A DNA stretch of 64,000 nt from assembly GCF_022605165.1 (NCBI RefSeq), contig NC_063069.1:4154001-4218000 (forward strand), written 5' to 3'. The stretch comes from Purpureocillium takamizusanense. Its lineage: Eukaryota > Ascomycota > Sordariomycetes > Hypocreales > Ophiocordycipitaceae. Every line of letters begins with the position of its first letter. The stretch's first letter is position 1. Both the position numbers and the translations under genes were made by a program. Shown here in pieces: positions 53,538-64,000 of this stretch. The notes below the pieces were generated by a model, which searched no databases, had not been told where the DNA came from, and was given only the letters and a program-made list of their open reading frames with translations.

Positions 53538-54606
53538 GCAAGTATGGCCTAATTAGCTCACTCGACCAGCCTTGGGTTGCCTTCCACTCTAGGGACCGGA
53601 GGGTTCCAGTTTACAGCCTTTGGGTGCCCAGTCCCGCTACGTGATGGCTGAATCCGTCGAAGAGCGGCCGAGATGCACAGGGCGCTTCGCAAAGTTGACC
53701 CTGGATGTAGCAGAGGCATTGTGAGCCAGACGCCTCGGTGCTGCTTTGCGTCTGCACCGACGATTCGTCGATGGCCGGGGAATGGCGGTATGGAGGGTCT
53801 TGATTACTACCTTACCTAACGCAGTTGCTGGTACAACAGCGATTCTGCTGTTAGTCCCGCCTCTCTCCGCTGCATTGCCACCGCGGGGGGGGCTGAATTG
53901 ACAACGTATCCCCAGCGCATGCTGGGTAAGGTCGTCGACTGGTGTGCGTGCAAAGGCGCCAATTAGTTACCTACCAACCCAAAAGTGCGATGAGCTGTCC
54001 CCAGCAGGACACGCATGAAGGCCCATCATATCGGACGGCAGCGTCGTGGCAGCTGATGATGAATGACGGACAGACGGGCTGGCTTGGCTGCAAGGCAGTT
54101 GGCGAGGAGGACTGGCAGGTGCAGACGGTGAGGACGGCGGGCGCACCGGATGGCTCCCGGCGACATCCAACACGCCATGAAGCCATCGCCATGGGCGAGC
54201 GACCGAGGCGGGCTTGTCTTTGCTGTTGCCCTTGCTGTGCGCTCCAATACGTACTGTATGTCAAGTATTTACGAACATATCCAGGTCGCCGCCGCCGCCG
54301 CCATCGAGGCAGCAGGGTAGAACCAGCACACCAGTCACGGCGACAGACTCTACTGCCCCATCGTACGATGGCAGAAATCGAGGCGCGTAAAGATGCAACT
54401 CTAGCAGCAAGTGAGGGGGAGGCGGCACCGTCGCAGCGCTGTGACATCACCATGATTGGCGCCGTGCCTGCTGTGGGCGCCCTCTGGGGCTAAACTCCCG
54501 GGATGGCCAAAGCTAATCGCCCCCAAGCAACACAATCGATTGTCGATGGCTTGCTGCTGGATCGACTTGGTGAAGATCTTGGTCCAAAAAACCGAGGGGC
54601 CGGCAC

Positions 54607-54631
54607 CTTTGCTTTGCTTTGCTTTGCTTTG
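54607..54631. repeat. (CTTTG)5 microsatellite
   Basis: Five CTTTG units in non-coding DNA. Confidence 0.9.
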
Positions 54632-55532
54632 TTCGGCGGTCATCGGGCACCGCGTTCGTCATACAAGATACTATTCGTATGCCAGCATCCGTAAAGGAAC
54701 GGGCGGGAGCGGTATCGCCCGTCACATGGACGGCAGCATCGCGACAGGGCACACAAGAAGCATAACGATGCGTACGGCTGTTAGTTACACCAGTACCGAG
54801 CCCAGCAAGCAAATGCGGTGGTAGTACAACGACCGGCACGGCAGACGGACAAGACCGAGTCAAGTCTTAGATTCGTCGGCGACGCACGCGCCCTCTCGTC
54901 GGCCCACAAGCCCATGGAAGCCACAGCTGGACATGGGTCGGCAGCGTGGGTCCAAACCGGGGTGTGTCGATCATGGTGGGCGGGCGCCTTTTCAGGTGAA
55001 TGAAGAGAAATTGCACATCAATTTTTCCTCGGCGAGTGCCCGCCCGCTCGCCCGCCGTCGCGTGTCGTTTGTTGTCCTCGTCGGTCGAAGAGAGGGGGGG
55101 AGAGGAAGAGAGAGGGAAAGAGAGAGAGAGAGAGGCAGGTCGGACATGGCCGTTGTGGAACTCAGCTTGACGAGCACGAGGAGGAGGGCGAGGCATGGAC
55201 GAGGCATGGAACAAACCGCACCACCGCGCGACGCGCACCGAGACAAAACAACAACCGCACCGGTGCCCGACCCGACGAGTGACGACAGAGACATTTCGTT
55301 CGTTCGCTTGGGCGCGCGCGCGCTGGGCAGGGATCGCCAAGCCACACTGCGACAGCTGGTGACCGCGTCCCAGATCGCCGACGCCGAGGGTGACACACTG
55401 ACTTATTAGCACGAGCAGGATGAAGCTGCTAGCGCATCCGATCCATTGGGGCCCATCGTCATAGGTGCCATCGCGTCTGCAAGCCAAGGTCTAACCGATG
55501 GCTCTCGATGGAGGAGAGCACGGCTGGGGTGT

Positions 55533-55557
55533 GCTGCGCTGCGCTGCGCTGCGCTGC
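55533..55557. repeat. (GCTGC)5 microsatellite
   Basis: Five GCTGC units about 440 bp upstream of the CSC1-like start codon. Confidence 0.9.
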
Positions 55558-55993
55558 CTGACCAGCTGGTCCGTCGGTACGCCGGCTGTTGTGCCCCCCC
55601 TGCTCGCCTGCCAGCTCCTTGTTGTCGTAGTGCCGTGCCGTGCCTTGCCCACGGGCTGGAACCATCCCATCTGTAGTACGTATCTGCCTTTGCCGAGCCA
55701 AGCTTGGTGGTTCCACGATTTTTTTTGAGTTCCCCCTGCCTTGCAAACGTCCTGCGTCAAGCTCCCCCGGGCCAAGTAACCCGAGATATTAGAGCCATTG
55801 GCATCCCTGGCAGGCGCGACCCTCCCCCTCCCTTCCTCCCTTTGCTTCCCGGTTCCCGTCTCCTCGTTCCTCGCCCGCTGGGAATCTTCCTCTAGCATCG
55901 GCATCTGGCGACCACGAGAGCTTCACATCGCGACGATACGAAGCAAGTCTACACACCCAAACGCGACAGCCAGCGCCGCGCGCACCCGCCACC

Positions 55994-58898
55994 ATGGGCG
56001 CCTTCATTAGCTGGATCAAGAAGAACCTTCCCGCGGATGATCGGGAGGGTTCGGCGAACACGCCACCGCAGTCGGCATGGGGTGAGTCCCCCTCCATGGA
56101 CGGCGCATGTCACTCACTGACCATTTTGCCCGCAAACAGCCATGGTCGATACACTCGTCCCGGTCCTGGTCATCTCGGTGATATACATCATCATCTTTCT
56201 CATCTTCCGCAGATCACAGCGGCGCTTCTACGCGCCCAGGACGTACCTGGGCTCCCTTCGTGAAAAGTGAGTCCTCGCGCATCGCGCGCAGCCAAACATG
56301 ATCATTACTGACTGACCTTCTCAACCAGCGAACGGAGCCCCGACCTGGGTACCGGCTGGTTCAGCTGGTTCGGCACTTTCTGGAAGCTCCCAGACGCCCA
56401 TGCCCTCACTCATCAGGGCCTGGACGCCTACCTCTTCCTGCGCTACCTGCGTGTCGCCTGCATCATCACCCTGTTCTCGCTTGCCGTGACCTGGGCCATT
56501 CTGTTTCCCGTCAACGCGACGGGCCACAATGGTCAGACGCAGCTCGAAGTGCTCTCGTACAGCAACATCAACCCCGACACCGAGGGCAGTCGCTACTTTG
56601 CCCACGCTCTCGTCGCATGGGTTGTCTACGGCTTCGTCATGTACATGATTATGCGCGAGTGCATCTTCTACATCAACCTGCGCCAGGCCTACCTGCTCAC
56701 GCCGCACTACGCGAACCGCATCTCCTCGCGCACCGTCCTCTTCACGAGCGTGCCCGACGAGTATCTCAACGAGGCCAAGATTCGCGAAATGTTCAACAAC
56801 TCAGTCAGGTATGTCTGGATCGCCGGGCAAACCAAGGAACTTGACAAGCTCGTCGAGGAGCGGGACAAGGTCGCCATGAAGCTCGAGGGTGCAGAGGTCA
56901 AGCTCCTTAAGCTCGTCAACAAGGCTCGCACCAAGGCCGCCACCAAGGGCGACGCCCCACCCGCCACCAACAACGGCCACAACGACGACGCCGCAGCCGA
57001 CACCGAGACGGGCAGCATCGCCGCTCGCTGGGTCCCCGACAAGAAGCGCCCTTCGCACCGCCTCGGGCCCCTAGGCCTCGTCGGCAAGAAGGTCGACACC
57101 ATCGACTGGGCCCGCGCAGAACTCCAGCGCACCGTCCCCGAGACGGAGAAGATGCAGGCCGACTGGGCCGCCGGCGACTTCAAGAAGGCCAATGCCGTGT
57201 TCGTCGAGTTCATGAACCAGGCCGATGCCCAGGCCGCGTACCAGGTCCTCACCCACCACCAGGCCTTGCATATGACGCCCAAGGTGGTAGGCGTCAAGCC
57301 CGAGGAGGTTGTCTGGAAGAGCCTCTCGATCCCCTGGTGGCAACTCGTCATCCGACGCTACGCCGTCTACGCTTTCATCGCCGTGCTCATCATCTTCTGG
57401 GCTATTCCGGTTGCCATTGTCGGTCTCATCGCCCAGGTGAACACGCTGAAGCAGCTCCCGGGCTTGACGTGGCTCGACTCGATCCCCAAGGTAAGCCCCG
57501 ATCCGACGTTCATTGTTGTGTGCCGTTGCGCTGACGCTCGCAGCCTATTCTTGGTGTCGTGTCTGGTCTGCTGCCGTCGGTTGCCTTGTCCATCCTCATG
57601 TCCTATGTGCCCATCATCATGCGTGGCTGCGCCAAGCTCGCAGGCACGCCGACCCTGTCCCGTGTCGAGCTCTTCACGCAAAACGCCTACTTTGTGTTCC
57701 AAGTGGTGCAGGTCTTCCTCATTCGATCCGTCTTTGACGCGGCGTCGACAGCTCTCGTCAAGATTGTCAACGACCCCAGCTCCGTCTTCACGACGCTGGG
57801 CCAGACGATTCCCACGTCGTCCAACTTCTACATTTCGTACTTTATGCTCCAGGGTCTCACGATTGCCACTGGCGTCGTGACGCAGGTTGTGGGCATGTTT
57901 GTGTTCCGCATCCTGTACAAGTTCCTGGCGGGCACGCCGCGCGCCATGTACAACAAGTGGACGACGCTCAGCGGTATTCTCTGGGGCAGCCTTCTCCCCG
58001 TCTACACCAATATCATTTGCATCAGTAAGTCCCCCAGGCGAGGTCCTCTTCCCCGGGTTGCCAGGTCGCTGACGACATGTCCTCAGGCATCATCTATTCG
58101 GTCATTGCTCCATTCATGCTCTTCTGGTCTTCCATTGCCATGGGCCTGTTCTATCTTGCCTATCGTTACAACATCCTCTTCGTCTCGGAGACGACGGTCG
58201 ACACGCAGGGCCTGATCTATCCCCGTGCTCTGAAGCAGCTGTTCACGGGCGTCTACCTAGCCGAGATTGTCATGATTGGCATGTTTGCCGTCACCAAGGC
58301 TCCGGGCCCGGCTGTACTGATGGCCATTTTCCTCGTCTTCTCGATTCTCTACCACATGACGATCTCGAGATACCTCGACCCCCTGCTGTACGGACTTCCT
58401 CGCAGCGTCCAAGCTCGGGAGCAGGCGATCCAGTCGGGTCTGGGCTCGCCCGCCTCGCCGGCGCAGGCGGAAGAGGGCCTTGGACGCAACAAGGAGTCGA
58501 ACGAGAGCGCGACGGCGGAGAAGAAGACAGACGTCAGCCCAGAGCACGCGGTGCCGAAGAAGGAGGGCAACATCATCACCAGGTTCCTGAAGCCGTGGGT
58601 CTTTTACGACTACGAGAGACTTCGCAGCATGATGCCTAGCCAGGACGACGTAGACTTTGACCGGATGTACTCGGACGAGGTGGAGCGGACGGCGTACATG
58701 GCGCCGTCGGTGACGAGCAAGGCCCCAACGCTGTGGATCCCGCGAGACGGCGCGGGCGTGTCGCGGCAGGAGGTTGCGCTAACGAGCAAGGTGATTCCCA
58801 TCTCGGACGAGGGCGCCACGCTGGACGAGAAGAACAACATTGTGTGGGACACGGAGGGCGCGCGTCCGCCCATCTGGGACGAGAAGATCTACTACTAG
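55994..58898 (+). CDS. CSC1/DUF221-family membrane protein (OSCA/TMEM63-like channel)
   Basis: Five exons: 55994-56081, 56140-56266, 56329-57490, 57544-58024, 58087-58898; 889 aa. The family includes yeast Csc1, Phm7 and Rsn1 and the plant/animal OSCA/TMEM63 osmo- and mechanosensitive cation channels. An N-terminal membrane helix (LVPVLVISVIYIIIFLIF) is followed by YAPRTYLGSL and GLDAYLFLRYLRVACIITLFSL. The cytosolic loop carries SSRTVLFTSVPDEYLNE, a charged helix and FVEFMNQADAQAAYQVL. The core then has W-rich KSLSIPWWQLVIRRYAVYAFIAVLIIFWAIPVAIVGLI and several further helices including VSGLLPSVALSILMSYVPIIMRG and YFMLQGLTIATGVV. The C-terminal tail (PWVFYDYERLRSMMPSQDDVDFD) ends PPIWDEKIYY, as in Phm7/Rsn1-type fungal proteins. 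ATG at 55994 has the context CACCATGG. Channel activity is inferred from family. Confidence 0.92.
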
Positions 58899-61800
58899 AC
58901 AAGTACCCGACGTATGGTGAAGGTCTGCTCGATTTTGATACCCCTGCGGTTATGGTCGCTTTGGATGGATGGTGGAGTTTTTGGTTGCGCGGAGGATGCA
59001 ATACCCAGGTCGCCGGGGGAGAGTCGACGGTCGATTCTCCTGCTCGCGGACTGTACTAATTTGTGGGTGGAGGAGCGTAACTTGTGTTGTTTTTTATGCG
59101 GCCTCGGCCAAATCTGTGGCCTTTGGTAGCTGTATAGAGAGATAAGAATGGCTTCATGTTTGCACTCTATGCTGCGCCGCCCTTAGTTGACGACGATGTA
59201 AGTAAAGCTTGGCTTTCAAGCTACATAGGATGGAGCAGTCTACCCTGCCAGATGACGTGACGTGCATGCAAGCCAGAGCAAAACATGCGGCCGTTGCTGC
59301 GACCGCGACGGGAGGAGGGGAGGGGCCGCAGGACAACCTCGAGGACCCCTTGACGACATGTTTTGGCAATAGGCAAAAAAGACACGTTTCGCTCTGCTAC
59401 TAGTAAAGCGACGGCGAAAGCAAAGCCCCCGGCGGCGGCAGCGGCGGCAGGTTAGCAAGGCAGCGGCAGGTTAGCAAGGCAGCGGCTGGTTAGCAAGGTA
59501 GCGGCTGGGTTCGTTTCCTTGGTTTTGACGTGCATGTGGCGGCATGTCGGGGTGCAGGGTGGGAGGTTGATGAACGATTGGGGCTTGATTCGACCCGGGG
59601 AGGGAGGGGAGCGGGGGCGACGACGACGACGATCGATCCTAGCTAGCTCTGGTTGGGGGGGCGAAAGGGAACGATTTGGTCTGAGGTTTATGACATGTGT
59701 GGATTGTTACGTGGTGCGATTGCGCTCGCATGTCCACCCAGGGCATAATAGTTGTCGTGGCGGGGGTCATATGGGCGATTAGAGAGAGAGGTGGTGCCAG
59801 GGGGGGGGATCAGTATTATCCCAGCTGTGTCTCACGAAGCAGTCATCATGCGAGCAAAAACGCCGGTCGTCATGCAGCTAGATAGGTACCGAGGTAGGCA
59901 GATAGTAGACGGGTACAAGGGGACCACGCATGCAAGCATGGCGCATGAACGACATAACAAGGAGGATAGGGAAAAAAGCCGAGCAGGTTTTGTGCTCATG
60001 TGCTTTTATCCCCCTCGACTTTGCTTCACTTTGTTGTTCCTGCCTCCCTCTCTTCTTTTCTTGCGGGGCTGCGCAAATCTACCTACGTGTTGGGTCTGAT
60101 AGGGTGAGGCGGTTTCTATTGTCTGTCTGTCTCATGGAGCGCTGATTCTCGGGTCGGTCTCCCGCCTGGGTCTGTTTTTGTGTTGTTGCTTTCCCTCAGC
60201 AGCACGTCTCTACTGGCAAACTATACTCATCTTGTGTGTCATGTTTGGAGGCGCTGCGAGGCGCGTTGGGGGCGTTGGCGATCTGTACTGGACGGGACGA
60301 GTATGCCCGCCTAGTTAGTACTCGTTACCATGTTGTATGTACAGTACGGTACAGTACATGCATGCGTGTGTGCATACACGTTATGTACGGAGCATCATGT
60401 GAGCGACATGTAGCATCTGATCACGTCGCAAAAGTCGAGACAAGGCGGCCAAGAGAGTGAGGGAGGGAGAGTGATAGAGAAGTGTGACCTTCTGGATTGG
60501 TGTGTAGTGTAAGTGTAACTAGTGTCCTCCATGTTTCTAGCCCCCAAGTGTGCTGAGGGCGGCCCGGATGAAACAAGACATTTGATGATTATTGCTGAAC
60601 CTCTGGGCGTAGTGTGTGTGGGGGTGCCTTGCATGTGCTGTGCTCGTAACTTGAGTCAAAAGAACTTTACTTGGCCATGGAGCAGTGGGTACAGCCCAGT
60701 TTTGTTTGTTGTTATTGTGGTTATCGTAGGAAAGCGCATCGAACGAATTCATGACGCCCGTCTAAATCCCATCATGAGGACGCTCATCAGTATCAAAATG
60801 CTGCTGTTGCTGCTGCTGCTGCTGCTCAACGGGGGCCCGTTCCATCCCAACGTCTCTGCGTCTGCAGAAACAAACAGCCAGCCAGCCAGCCATGAAAGTA
60901 GTATAGCTGGCCCCCCCCCCACCAAACAAAACATACTTCGTACGCACACACTCCGCCACTTTATTGCCGCCAGACCAGGATCCAGTCCAATCCGCCGCCC
61001 CACCGCCAAACCCGCGCCGGTTGCCCTGGCGACGGAGCCCGCTTTTTCTCCCTCACCACCACCACAACCACCACAACCACCACCAGACCGAAACCCAGTC
61101 AGTTAGTCAGTCACATCGACCTCGTCCAGCTCCAGCTCGCTGCCCTTTATTTGCTTGGCTCGCAACCATAACAACAACGATAACGGGGCGACGGGCCACG
61201 CCACAGCGCGTGCGCGGGGGGGGGGGCGGCGAACGTTGCCTGTCCGTTGCGCGTCGGCGTTACTTCGTACCCTTCCTCTCTCTCTCTTTTCTCGCGTAGG
61301 TGTGGCTGCTGCTAGTGAATCGAATCGGATCGGCCCATTGGGTGGTGTGGTGCGGGCGCTTCTATCCGCACGTTGGTCACAGGGAAGGGGTGGGAGGAGT
61401 CTCGGTAGAGAGAAGAGGGTGCTTGGGCAACCCTTCTTGTGCTTTCTTGGTCCGCAGGGTCCTTCCAGTCTAGACTGTCTCCGTTGCGGTGTTCAATACA
61501 CTCAGTAGTAGAGAGAGAAGAGAGAGTGGGACACACACACAATATCATTGTCCTCGTCAGCACCACCAGCACCACCACCTCCTCCACCTCCTCCTCCATT
61601 CACCGAGTGCGCGGCCCTCCCTTTGCAATTGTCGTGTTTGCCTCTTCCCTCGGTGCCTGCCTATTTCGCTTCGTTGCACATATCCTCTTTACCTTCGTCT
61701 CGTTGAGCGCATTGGAGGACCCTTCCTTGCCTCGGCCAGTAGCGACAACACGGCACGTAACATAGCACACGAGACGGGCAGAGTACCGTTTCCATTCCAC

Positions 61801-62200
61801 CTTAGCCCGGGCGCAGCGACCGAGCACCGGCCGTTTAAGCCCTTGTTCGTTGCGCAACAAGACGTCCCGTTCGTCTTGGACCAGCTGCGTTACATAACTG
61901 CGCCGGCCGATTCACTGCGCGACTCATCCATTTGACAACAACAACAACATTGGCACCCCGTCAGCGCCCCGCGCAGCGCGATAGACAAGAGACCCTCACA
62001 CGGCGCGATATCTACGACACGGCGAGGCTCTGGCGCGATGATGTGATGTGAGGAAGAAGCGAGACCGAGACTACGGCGCACGCGGCCGAACTCCCACGAC
62101 ATCCTTTCGATTCGATTCCAGTTTTCTATACAAGGTTGCCTATACATATCGAGGAAGAAACAAACCAGAAACACACATCACGTCGGCCTCATCATCAAGG
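58899..62200. other. 3.3 kb non-coding region between the CSC1-like and kelch genes
   Basis: No supported gene. Three 19-bp tandem units at about 59440-59512, CTG/TGC repeats near 60799-60826, CCACAACCA repeats near 61063-61086, a run of Gs at 61205-61216 and AG runs. The part before 62201 should contain the kelch gene promoter and leader. Confidence 0.55.
59440..59512. repeat. 19-bp tandem repeat (unit CAGCGGCAGGTTAGCAAGG)
   Basis: Three successive near-identical 19-bp units plus a partial fourth (TAGCGGCTGGG), about 540 bp downstream of the CSC1-like stop codon. Differences are single substitutions (A to T in CAGG/CTGG). Confidence 0.85.
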
Positions 62201-64000
62201 ATGGTCGTCACCAGATCCAGATGGAGGCGGCGGCGGCGGCCCGCCTCCCGCTCCGTCTCACCTCTCCACCACCTCCTCCTTCTTGCCGCATTCCAGTCCT
62301 CCTCCTCCTCCCCCGCCATCGTCTCCGCCGCCGCAGAACAAGCGCACGCCTTCCCCTACGTGCCGACACAGATCCTCACCCCCAGCGCCTGCGTCAACCA
62401 GTCGTCCTGCCGCGGCCGCGACGTCGCCTACGTCTTCAGCCCGTCATCGTCGACGTCGCGCGACGGCGTGCGCTTCCTCGCCCTCAACTACTCCTCGGGC
62501 ATCGACGCCGGCGCGGAGCCCAAGCCCGTGTCCACCACCGCATCCTTGCCCTTTCTCCAAGACGCCGAGTCGGCGACGACGGCCTTTGGCGCGGCGCGGG
62601 CGGCTAGTGGCGAGGTGCTCGTCTTTGCCGGCGCGTGCGACGGTCCCGGCGGCGACGTCTGGAGCTACACACCCGGCGGCAACAATGGCGACGACAAGGA
62701 CGTCAAGTGGCAGCGGAGGACGACGACGAGGAAACAAGGAGGGGCGGCGGGAGGAAGCACGCAGGGACCATACTTTCTGGGCGGAACGCTCGCCTTCTCG
62801 TCCAAGCTGGCGCCCACCATGGACGAGCCGACGCTTTACACGTACGGCGGCATGTGCGCGCCGCCGTCGACGTCAACGGCCAAGACGCAGGACTGGCAGT
62901 CCAACGCAAACTACACCAAGACGATGATGAGCCTCTCCCCGGCAGCCGCGCAGGATGGCGGCTACAATCTGGGCGTGGCGTCTGTGCTAGGCCCGCGCTC
63001 GCCCTTTGCGGGCTTCTCGGTGACGCAGCTGCCGCCCTCGGTGACCAACATATCGGGGACCGTGACGCAGCAGGCGAGCTTCGTGTTTCTCGGCGGGCAC
63101 ACGCAGTGGGCCTTTATCAACATGAGCACGGCGGCCGTCTGGAGCCTGCCCGAGGAGACGTGGTCGTACGTCAACGTGCAGCCGCCGTCGCCACCGCCAT
63201 CGACGGCCGCGGGTGAGATTAGGAAGGAGAAGAAGGCGGCAGTGGCGACGACACCAGACAACGTGTACAGCCGGTCGGGCCACACGGCGGTGCTCAGCGA
63301 GGACGGCGGCTCCGTCGTTGTACTCGGCGGCTGGGTCGGCGACGTGGGCACGCCGGCGGAGCCGCAGCTCGCGGTGCTCGAGATGAGCCAGGCGTACAGC
63401 TCCTGGCGATGGCGCATCCCCGAGACGCAGCCGGAGAGCGGCATCTACGGCCACGGCGCGGCGATGCTGCCCGGCAACGTCATGGTCGTGTATGGCGGGT
63501 GGGAGACCAAGAACATAACCACGACGACGACGAAGCAGAAGCGCCAAGACGCCCCCGCGACGGCATCGTCGCTGCGCTTCTTGAACCTGACGTCCATGGC
63601 GTGGACCTCGTCGTACACGAACCCCCACGCGGCAGGGAGAGGCGGCGGCGGCGACGACGAGTCCCACGACGCACCCGGGTCGGACGGATCATCAAAGTCA
63701 CGGCGCCTCGGGCTCGGGCTCGGGCTGGGGCTGGGCCTCGCGCTGCTACTCGGCGTCGTCTTCGGGTTCCTGCTCTGGCGCATGCGGCAGCGGCGGAAGC
63801 AGGCGCGGCACGACGAGGCGGTGCGGGCCATGGCCGAGGACGCGCGACACTTCCTCCACGACGGTGACATGATGGAGCGCGACGACTTTCTCTTTGGCTG
63901 GGGCGGCCAGCGGGACTGGCGTACCGGCGGCCAGCAGCAGCAGGGAGGCGACGGGCGGTCGCTGGGATACGAGAGCCTCCGGGGCGCCGCCGGAGGAGCG
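62201..64000 (+). CDS. Kelch-repeat single-pass membrane protein (3' end cut by window edge)
   Basis: The frame opened by the ATG at 62201 stays open for 600 codons to the right edge, with no stop. The N-terminus has an Arg-rich head then a hydrophobic core (LHHLLLLAAF) and Ala-rich cleavage-like region, a probable signal peptide. The large extracellular part has kelch/beta-propeller signatures: LYTYGGMC, ASFVFLGGHTQW, SRSGHTAVLSEDGGSVVVLGGW, GIYGHGAAMLPGNVMVVYGGW, each with GG and a distal Trp. A Ser/Gly/Asp-rich stalk follows, then one membrane segment (LGLGLGLGLALLLGVVFGFLLW) and an Arg-rich cytosolic start (RMRQRRKQ). The visible tail has MERDDFLFGWGGQRDW and a poly-Gln. This layout fits fungal kelch-type cell-surface proteins of unknown role. 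Some Gly/Ser regions are low complexity. No intron was found in the visible part. Confidence 0.82.
   Translation, partial: MVVTRSRWRRRRRPASRSVSPLHHLLLLAAFQSSSSSPAIVSAAAEQAHAFPYVPTQILTPSACVNQSSCRGRDVAYVFSPSSSTSRDGVRFLALNYSSGIDAGAEPKPVSTTASLPFLQDAESATTAFGAARAASGEVLVFAGACDGPGGDVWSYTPGGNNGDDKDVKWQRRTTTRKQGGAAGGSTQGPYFLGGTLAFSSKLAPTMDEPTLYTYGGMCAPPSTSTAKTQDWQSNANYTKTMMSLSPAAAQDGGYNLGVASVLGPRSPFAGFSVTQLPPSVTNISGTVTQQASFVFLGGHTQWAFINMSTAAVWSLPEETWSYVNVQPPSPPPSTAAGEIRKEKKAAVATTPDNVYSRSGHTAVLSEDGGSVVVLGGWVGDVGTPAEPQLAVLEMSQAYSSWRWRIPETQPESGIYGHGAAMLPGNVMVVYGGWETKNITTTTTKQKRQDAPATASSLRFLNLTSMAWTSSYTNPHAAGRGGGGDDESHDAPGSDGSSKSRRLGLGLGLGLGLALLLGVVFGFLLWRMRQRRKQARHDEAVRAMAEDARHFLHDGDMMERDDFLFGWGGQRDWRTGGQQQQGGDGRSLGYESLRGAAGGA

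Larger units (their letters stand above)
51726..55993. other. 4.3 kb non-coding region between the radical SAM gene and the CSC1-like gene
   Basis: No supported gene. Two TACCTAGGTA palindromes (53511-53520, 53528-53537), (CTTTG)5 at 54607-54631, an AG-rich run near 55105-55134, and (GCTGC)5 at 55533-55557. Near 55850-55993 the plus strand is pyrimidine-rich, as expected of a leader, and ends with CACC before ATGG, a good fungal start context. Confidence 0.55.

Overview
This window is nuclear chromosomal DNA of a filamentous ascomycete. The protein families and protein sequences point to Sordariomycetes, most likely Hypocreales; I cannot fix the genus. The evidence is GC-rich DNA, genes split by short introns (mostly 49-110 bp, GT...AG, with a CTGAC/CTAAC-type branch site near the 3' end), Met-Val-Pro style fungal N-termini, and fungus-specific families (Hos3, Bbc1/Mti1, Mrp51, fungal Egt1). 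No transposase, reverse transcriptase, rRNA, tRNA or CRISPR array was recognised.

Layout. 1-3340 (-): Hos3-type histone deacetylase, running off the left edge. 5442-6595 (+): a GPI-anchored cysteine-rich secreted protein. 6746-8084 (-): queuine tRNA-ribosyltransferase, divergent from 8431-9867 (+), mitochondrial ribosomal protein Mrp51. 10302-10919 (+): ribosomal protein eS17. 11321-12136 (-): Rtr1 CTD phosphatase. 13958-17611 (+): Bbc1/Mti1 SH3 protein. 17612-24282: a 6.7 kb microsatellite-rich stretch without recognisable genes. 24283-26341 (+): conserved fungal protein of unknown function. 26931-29263 (-): gamma-tubulin complex protein GCP4. 29992-31611 (-): senescence/spartin-domain protein. 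32652-35168 (-) and 35680-37419 (+): two uncharacterised proteins. 40698-44764 (+): ergothioneine synthase Egt1 in 11 exons. 45367-46564 (-): eIF2B alpha. 47709-48644 (+): NECAP-like endocytic protein. 48897-49904 (-): uncharacterised protein. 50564-51725 (-): PflX-like radical SAM protein. 55994-58898 (+): CSC1/DUF221 channel-like membrane protein. 62201-64000 (+): kelch-repeat membrane protein, running off the right edge.

The genes are mostly single-copy housekeeping functions (transcription, translation, cytoskeleton, endocytosis, redox) and do not form a biosynthetic cluster. Some themes recur. Bbc1 and the NECAP-like protein both act in actin-driven endocytosis. Tgt, Mrp51, eS17 and eIF2B alpha all serve translation. 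Hos3 and Rtr1 serve transcription. The least ordinary items are the secreted protein built from two copies of an eight-cysteine module with an intron at the same place in each copy, the Egt1 gene with 14- and 22-nt micro-exons, the PflX-like radical SAM protein with a likely mitochondrial presequence, and clustered copies of the palindrome TACCTAGGTA in non-coding DNA.

All exon boundaries were deduced by eye from frame continuity and splice-site consensus. No transcript or database evidence was available.
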